Notes under the pieces: generated by a model
Databases searched by the model: none
Seen by the model: the letters and a program-made list of their open reading frames with translations, nothing else
What the model was told of the DNA's origin: nothing
In this document: positions 6,611 to 9,120 of the stretch, one piece after another
How positions within the stretch are numbered: position 1 is the stretch's first letter
Layout of the letters: each line of letters opens with the position of its first letter
Position numbers and translations under genes: made by a program
NCBI GenBank assembly: GCA_040007395.1
Contig: JBDTVG010000041.1
Location: 1-9,120 of the forward strand
Direction: 5' to 3'
DNA length: 9,120 bases
Source of the DNA: DATGFK01 sp040007395
Lineage (GTDB): Bacteria > Chloroflexota > Anaerolineae > Aggregatilineales > UBA2796

Positions 6611-7414
6611 TTAGCCTTGCTCGCTATCGTTCGTACCGTTTCCGCTATTACCACCATTGTTGGGAGTCGAGCGCATCTCACGCGGAACCAGTAGATCGGC
6701 AAGGCTGGGCAGCAGCACGACATTACCCGGCTTGCCTGCCAACGTGACAAGCGCGTCAATTTCCTGCATCCGTGACACATTGGGATTATCCGCCAGAATT
6801 TTGGCAGTGTTGGCGCGGGCGCGGGCTGAGGCGACTTCGTGCCGCGCCTTGACCAGATCGGCTCGTCCTATGCGATCTGCTTCGACCTCCTTCATGAACA
6901 CCGTCCGCACAACACCCGGCAGCACAATATCGCGAATGCCCACCCGCCGCAGCGTAATCCCATAGACCGAGGCTTGCGGTGCGATTCGTTCGCGCAGTGC
7001 CGTACCGATTTCTTCACGAGATTCCAGCAGTTGATCGATGGTGCGGCTGGCAATGGCTTCACGCAGGCCAAGCTGCAACTCCTGATGAAGCTGATCAGTG
7101 TACGATTCCACCGAATTGATCGCCAATGGCGGATCGGCAACGATATACTGTGCGACCACGCTAACTCGCACTTCGATCTTGTCGGCGGTGAGGATTTCTT
7201 GCCCAGTAATCACTTCGCTCATCTGGCGAATGCCGACCCGCGTAATGCGGATTTTCTCCCAGCGCCAGAATTCATAACGACCCGGCTCCAACAGGCGCTC
7301 ATAGCGCCCGTTGCGGTATAGCAACCCGCGTTCGTTTTCCCAGACGATCACTTCCTGCTTCAAGCCTAATGTGGTTTCGGTGAGTCCGTTGGTCAATACT
7401 TTTGCTTGTGCCAT
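6611..7414 (-). CDS. SPFH/Band 7 (slipin-like) protein, no obvious membrane segment
   Basis: The protein has 267 residues. The SPFH core runs from about residue 20 to 185: EVIVWENERGLLYRNGRYERLLEPG, QEILTADKIEVRVSVVAQYIV, and YGITLRRVGIRDIVLPGVVR. A charged helical stretch follows (EVEADRIGRADLVKARHEVASARARANTA, about 176-204), then ADNPNVSRMQEIDALVTLAGKPGNVVLLP, typical of slipin C-termini. A Gly/Asn/Ser-rich tail ends the protein. SPFH proteins oligomerise into rings or scaffolds, usually at membranes. Here the N-terminal ~18 residues are polar and no hydrophobic helix is seen, so it may be soluble or recruited. The ATG at 7414 is preceded by AGAGG at 7421-7425, six bases away. It is the first gene of a two-gene operon with the RT, 8 bp apart. 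I infer it is the RT's accessory or effector protein, but no described system with exactly this pair can be confirmed here. Confidence 0.87.
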   Translation of the reverse strand: MAQAKVLTNGLTETTLGLKQEVIVWENERGLLYRNGRYERLLEPGRYEFWRWEKIRITRVGIRQMSEVITGQEILTADKIEVRVSVVAQYIVADPPLAINSVESYTDQLHQELQLGLREAIASRTIDQLLESREEIGTALRERIAPQASVYGITLRRVGIRDIVLPGVVRTVFMKEVEADRIGRADLVKARHEVASARARANTAKILADNPNVSRMQEIDALVTLAGKPGNVVLLPSLADLLVPREMRSTPNNGGNSGNGTNDSEQG

Positions 7415-7442
7415 CTTGTGCCTCTATTCTATTATTCCGATA

Positions 7443-7456
7443 GCGCTAGTCAGCGC
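7443..7456. repeat. Short inverted repeat upstream of the SPFH gene
   Basis: GCGCT and AGCGC form 5-bp arms around a 4-nt loop, 29 bp before the SPFH start codon. It could be an operator or a small RNA hairpin in the leader of the SPFH-RT operon. Weak evidence. Confidence 0.3.
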
Positions 7457-7665
7457 GTTACTGTCGAAATCGCTCTCCATTACCGAGCCGAAAGTTGCCA
7501 CGCCCTACTGAGGAGGAGTTGGGGTTAATATCCCGCGTGTCATCCGGCGAACCAAACGACAGAGGCTGGATAGGTATCCTCCCAACTGCAAACCCTGTTC
7601 GGACGCTGCCACTCGGAGAAGGCGAACCTTTACCTGTGGCGGCGGGATCGGCTCGGAGTGGAGCG

Positions 7666-7697
7666 ATAGGTACCCCCCACAGGTGGGGGGTACCTAT
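7666..7697. repeat. 32-bp near-perfect palindrome, variable core of repeat copy 1
   Basis: The arms of 15 bp (7666-7680 and 7683-7697) match without mismatch around a 2-nt centre (AG). The left arm reads ATAGGTACCCCCCAC. The conserved flanks are GTGGAGCG on the left and AAAAGG on the right, the same as those of the unrelated palindrome in copy 2. As RNA it would fold into about 14 bp with a 4-nt loop. There is no T tract, so it is not an ordinary terminator on either strand. Confidence 0.95.
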
Positions 7698-7778
7698 AAA
7701 AGGAACCAATGTGCGGGACACGTTTGCCGACTGGAACGTACCGCAGGTCATTTGTCTACCTATAGAATACGCCGATCT

Positions 7779-7797
7779 TGTGACAACTACTGTCACA
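7779..7797. repeat. Inverted repeat TGTGACA-N5-TGTCACA (copy 1)
   Basis: Seven-base perfect arms lie around ACTAC. It is conserved base for base in copy 2 (8232-8250), at the right edge of the highly similar block. It may be a regulator binding site or a small hairpin. It resembles a CRP/FNR-class half-site pair, but the spacing is too wide for a classical site. Confidence 0.6.
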
Positions 7798-7798
7798 G

Positions 7799-7893
7799 GA
7801 TGACATCATTTCCAAACTGGCAAAACTCGATCACAATACTCTGATAAAGATTATTCTGATACAGACTATCAAGGCATAATAAACTCATGAGCG
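7799..7893 (+). pseudogene. Decayed duplicate of the CMD-gene promoter and start
   Basis: Beyond repeat copy 1, similarity to the DNA beyond copy 2 continues at a lower level. A 33-bp block at 7837-7869 matches 8293-8325 at 27 of 33 positions. The counterpart of the -35 is CTGGCA (7817-7822) and that of the -10 is TACTCT (7837-7842), with only 14 bp between instead of 17. The AGGAG site is missing. ATGAGCG at 7887 resembles the ATGAGTG inside the CMD gene start. It is best seen as the broken left half of a tandem duplication. Confidence 0.5.
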
Positions 7894-8114
7894 TATGTTT
7901 CCCTGTCATGTTTTGTAACCGCTCTCCATTTCCAAGCCGAAAGTTGCCGCGCCCTACTGAGGGGGAGTTGGGGTTAATATCCCGCGTGCCGTCCGGTGAA
8001 CCGAACGATAGAGGCTGGATAGGTATCCTCCCAACTGCAAACCCTGTTCAGACGCTGCCACTCGGAGAAGGCGAACCTTTACCTGTGGCGGCGGGATCGG
8101 CTCGGAGTGGAGCG

Positions 8115-8150
8115 TATCCCCTACGTGGCACGTGTGCCACGTAGGGGATA
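8115..8150. repeat. 36-bp near-perfect palindrome, variable core of repeat copy 2
   Basis: The arms of 17 bp (8115-8131 and 8134-8150) are perfect around a 2-nt centre (GT). The left arm reads TATCCCCTACGTGGCAC. It occupies precisely the site of the 32-bp palindrome in copy 1 but has a different sequence and length. The nested CACGTG core makes it strongly cruciform- or hairpin-prone. Confidence 0.95.
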
Positions 8151-8231
8151 AAAAGGGACCAATGTGCGGAACACGTCTACCGACTGGAACGTACCGCAGG
8201 TCATTTGTCTACCTATAGAATACGCCTATTT

Positions 8232-8250
8232 TGTGACAACTACTGTCACA
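8232..8250. repeat. Inverted repeat TGTGACA-N5-TGTCACA (copy 2)
   Basis: Identical to 7779-7797 including the ACTAC spacer. Here it sits 19 bp upstream of the -35 of the CMD-PadR promoter, a position suited to an activator or repressor of that operon. No regulator can be assigned. Confidence 0.6.
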
Positions 8251-8269
8251 GAAAACACCAGTTTTTCGA

Positions 8270-8298
8270 TTGACAAAATTACTCAAATATCATATTCT
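8270..8298 (+). promoter_or_regulatory. Promoter of the CMD-PadR operon
   Basis: A perfect -35 TTGACA (8270-8275), a 17-bp spacer and the -10 TATTCT (8293-8298, four of six consensus bases) form a plausible housekeeping promoter. The transcript would start near 8305, leaving a leader of about 33 nt with AGGAG at 8326-8330 before the ATG at 8338. Confidence 0.65.
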
Positions 8299-8306
8299 GT
8301 AACAGA
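8296..8306. promoter_or_regulatory. Candidate operator TCTGTAACAGA overlapping the -10
   Basis: An 11-bp perfect palindrome around a single A overlaps the end of the -10 and the likely transcription start. PadR regulators commonly repress their own operon by binding palindromes at the promoter, and a PadR gene is the second gene here, so autoregulation is plausible. The contact sequence is inferred, not shown. Confidence 0.4.
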
Positions 8307-8337
8307 TTATTATGATTCAGACTATAGGAGATCGACG

Positions 8338-8691
8338 ATGCCAATGAGTGCAGGGTTTAACATCTTATTTCGAGATCGTCCTGAGGTGATGAAGGCGTGG
8401 CTGCATACTGATGAAGTGATCGCACAGCAGTCGGCGCTGGATGCTAAAACCGCTGAGTTGGCCTATATCGCCGTGATCTCGGCGTTGGGACTGGAACGCG
8501 GTATGGCCTTTCACGCGACACAGGCCAAGCAACTTGGCGCATCGCGTGACGAAGTGATCAGCGCGGTGCTAGTCGGTTTACCCGCTGCTGGCAGCCGGGT
8601 GATTGAGGCCGTTGAGGAAGCGGTGAGACCCTTCGATGAGCCAACAGCGTCAACAGAAAAATTAGCCGACAAACCAGTAGATGAGCGCTGA
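8338..8691 (+). CDS. CMD/AhpD-like fold protein lacking the catalytic cysteines
   Basis: The protein has 117 residues. The central part (about 34-95: LDAKTAELAYIAVISALGLERGMAFHATQAKQLGAS.DEVISAVLVGLP) fits the helical carboxymuconolactone decarboxylase/AhpD family pattern. In redox-active members the segment before the histidine carries CxxC. Here it reads L52-E-R-G55-M-A-F-H59, so both cysteines are missing and peroxidase or disulfide reductase activity is unlikely. The charged C-terminal tail (about 98-117) looks disordered. The ATG at 8338 is chosen over longer frames because AGGAG at 8326-8330 sits seven bases upstream and the promoter lies just before it; upstream residues would read through the repeat. 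The gene overlaps the PadR gene by 11 bp. A role as a partner or small-molecule binder for the regulator is only a guess. Confidence 0.8.
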   Translation: MPMSAGFNILFRDRPEVMKAWLHTDEVIAQQSALDAKTAELAYIAVISALGLERGMAFHATQAKQLGASRDEVISAVLVGLPAAGSRVIEAVEEAVRPFDEPTASTEKLADKPVDER

Positions 8692-9120
8692 ACGTCAACG
8701 CTTGCCACTGCTGCTGCTCTCACTATTAGCGGAAAGTCCGAGGCATGGCTACGCGCTCAATGAGGAAATCGAACGGCGTTCGGTGCGCCAATGGGCGGCG
8801 GTGGGGTTGTCGTCGATCTACCAGACGTTAGAACGGATGGCGGCAGAAGGATTACTAGCGGGTCAGGAGCAGTCAACCGACGGACAAGGAGCGCGTCTGC
8901 GAACGGTCTATTCGATTACGGCGGCGGGACGCACCCGACTTCAGACACTGATTCATGCTTCGCTGGCTTCGACGGAGCACCAGCGCTTTGACTATGATCT
9001 TGGGGTAGGGGTTGGGCTAACGCATTTGTCCCATGCCGAGGTTCGACAGGCACTTGAACAACGACGGATCGCGATTCAGGCGCAAGCACACCGTGCCGCC
9101 GAAGCCTGTGAATGGTGGAA
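8681..9120 (+). CDS. PadR-family transcriptional regulator (3' partial)
   Basis: The frame opens at ATG 8681, inside the end of the CMD gene, and runs without a stop to the window edge (146 codons visible). The N-terminal winged helix is typical PadR: LLLLSLLAESPRHGYALNEEIERR (HGYAL at 22-26), the recognition region LSSIYQTLERMAAEGLL (43-59), and the wing VYSITAAGRTRL (76-87). A more variable helical C-terminal segment follows (AEVRQALEQRRIAIQAQAHR), which in the family dimerises and may sense small molecules. No separate ribosome-binding site is clear, and the 11-bp overlap suggests coupled translation. It probably controls its own operon through the promoter at 8270-8298. The C-terminus is outside the window. 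Confidence 0.92.
   Translation, partial: MSAERQRLPLLLLSLLAESPRHGYALNEEIERRSVRQWAAVGLSSIYQTLERMAAEGLLAGQEQSTDGQGARLRTVYSITAAGRTRLQTLIHASLASTEHQRFDYDLGVGVGLTHLSHAEVRQALEQRRIAIQAQAHRAAEACEWW

Larger units (their letters stand above)
7471..7798. repeat. Direct repeat copy 1 (328 bp) with central 32-bp palindrome
   Basis: Aligned by eye with copy 2 (7920-8251). The 195 bp left of the palindrome differ at 10 positions and the 101 bp right of it at 6. The last 64 bp before the palindrome (7602-7665) are identical. Of the 16 substitutions, 14 are transitions. The copy contains several potential pairings: AGTTGGG near 7517 with CCCAACT near 7581, GGATA-GG-TATCC near 7568, CCACTC near 7609 with GAGTGG near 7656, and the inverted repeat at 7779-7797. 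The frame on either strand is not conserved with copy 2. The copy lies upstream of the SPFH-RT operon, where a leader or non-coding RNA of that operon would be expected. Confidence 0.95.
7920..8251. repeat. Direct repeat copy 2 (332 bp) with central 36-bp palindrome
   Basis: Second copy of the 7471-7798 unit at an offset of 449 bp. The flanks are 94-95% identical and of exactly equal length on both sides (195 and 101 bp). The 4-bp length difference comes entirely from the palindrome. The potential internal pairings noted for copy 1 are retained. The copy ends 18 bp before the -35 of the CMD-PadR promoter. Confidence 0.95.
7415..8337. other. Gene-poor region holding a duplicated repeat unit
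   Basis: About 920 bp lies between the divergent SPFH-RT operon (-) and the CMD-PadR operon (+). Open frames here are not conserved between the two repeat copies and have no recognisable products. The content is a small inverted repeat near the SPFH start (7443-7456), repeat copy 1 (7471-7798), a decayed promoter-like stretch (7799-7893), repeat copy 2 (7920-8251) and the promoter/leader of the CMD gene (8270-8337). It is much better explained as non-coding DNA, possibly transcribed as structured RNA, than as genes. Confidence 0.8.

Noticed and set aside
7426..7460. Promoter CTGACT-N16-TAGAAT for the SPFH-RT operon
   Set aside because: The hexamers are passable, but the transcript would start on the ribosome-binding site, so the true promoter is probably further upstream.
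7458..7796. Minus-strand open frame across repeat copy 1
   Set aside because: Low-complexity product rich in Ser/Pro/Gly with no recognisable domain; it spans the palindrome and is explained by the repeat.
7779..7797. Classical CRP site
   Set aside because: The half-sites TGTGA and TCACA are present, but the gap is 9 bp instead of 6.
7495..8144. Plus-strand open frames through the two repeats (PRPTE.ELGLISRV.SGEPNDRGW...)
   Set aside because: The frames match until the palindrome, then diverge because the palindromes differ in length (32 vs 36 bp), and copy 2 stops inside its palindrome. No ribosome-binding site or known domain was seen. The mostly synonymous-looking changes are too few to argue for coding.
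7471..8251. CRISPR array or integron attC sites
   Set aside because: There are only two long repeats and no short regular units. No Cas or integrase gene is visible, and the palindromes have no recognisable attC core sites.
8164..8337. N-terminal extension of the CMD protein
   Set aside because: The longer frame runs through the repeat edge and over the promoter. The ATG at 8338 has a well-spaced AGGAG and fits the family.
8791..8991. Short plus-strand frame near the window end
   Set aside because: It lies within the PadR gene in another frame, and the PadR frame has clear domain motifs.

Overview
The window is a stretch of bacterial chromosome of moderate GC with at least eight protein genes. 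The organism cannot be named from sequence alone. A Chloroflexota (green non-sulfur) bacterium is my best guess. The hints are a WD40 protein with a Thr/Ala/Pro-rich tandem-repeat stalk, a histidine kinase followed by separate stand-alone receivers, and a slipin-like gene next to an RT; this is an inference from style, not a marker-based assignment.

Layout. (1) Positions 1-1592 (+): the 3' part of a WD40 beta-propeller gene whose start lies outside the window. (2) Positions 4752-1782 (-): a compact signalling operon. A membrane-bound Cache/HAMP histidine kinase is followed by two single-domain response regulators, the first carrying an 8-residue tandem repeat tail. It ends in a good Rho-independent terminator at 1715-1756. 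(3) Positions 5102-5650 (+): a GNAT acetyltransferase closely resembling aminoglycoside 6'-N-acetyltransferases of the AAC(6')-Ii type, after an AT-rich intergenic region of about 350 bp. (4) Positions 7414-5670 (-): a tight two-gene operon of a soluble-looking SPFH/slipin protein and a retron-type reverse transcriptase, convergent with the acetyltransferase over a shared hairpin. (5) Positions 7415-8337: about 920 bp without a credible gene, filled by two ~330-bp direct repeats 94-95% identical in their flanks. At the same internal position each repeat carries a long near-perfect palindrome of entirely different sequence (32 bp and 36 bp). (6) Positions 8338-9120 (+): a CMD/AhpD-fold protein lacking the catalytic cysteines, overlapping a PadR-family regulator cut by the window end.

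How it may fit together. The signalling operon probably reads an extracellular ligand and passes phosphate to two diffusible receivers without DNA-binding outputs. The SPFH-RT pair has the organisation of a retron-like or other RT-based defence operon: accessory gene first, RT second, translationally coupled. If it is a retron, its non-coding RNA is not next to the RT and would have to lie upstream of the SPFH gene, which is where the palindrome-bearing repeat copy 1 sits. That link is a hypothesis. The second repeat copy lies just upstream of a clear promoter for the CMD-PadR operon. Weaker homology extends through that promoter toward the start codon, so the region looks like a tandem duplication whose left-hand promoter has decayed.
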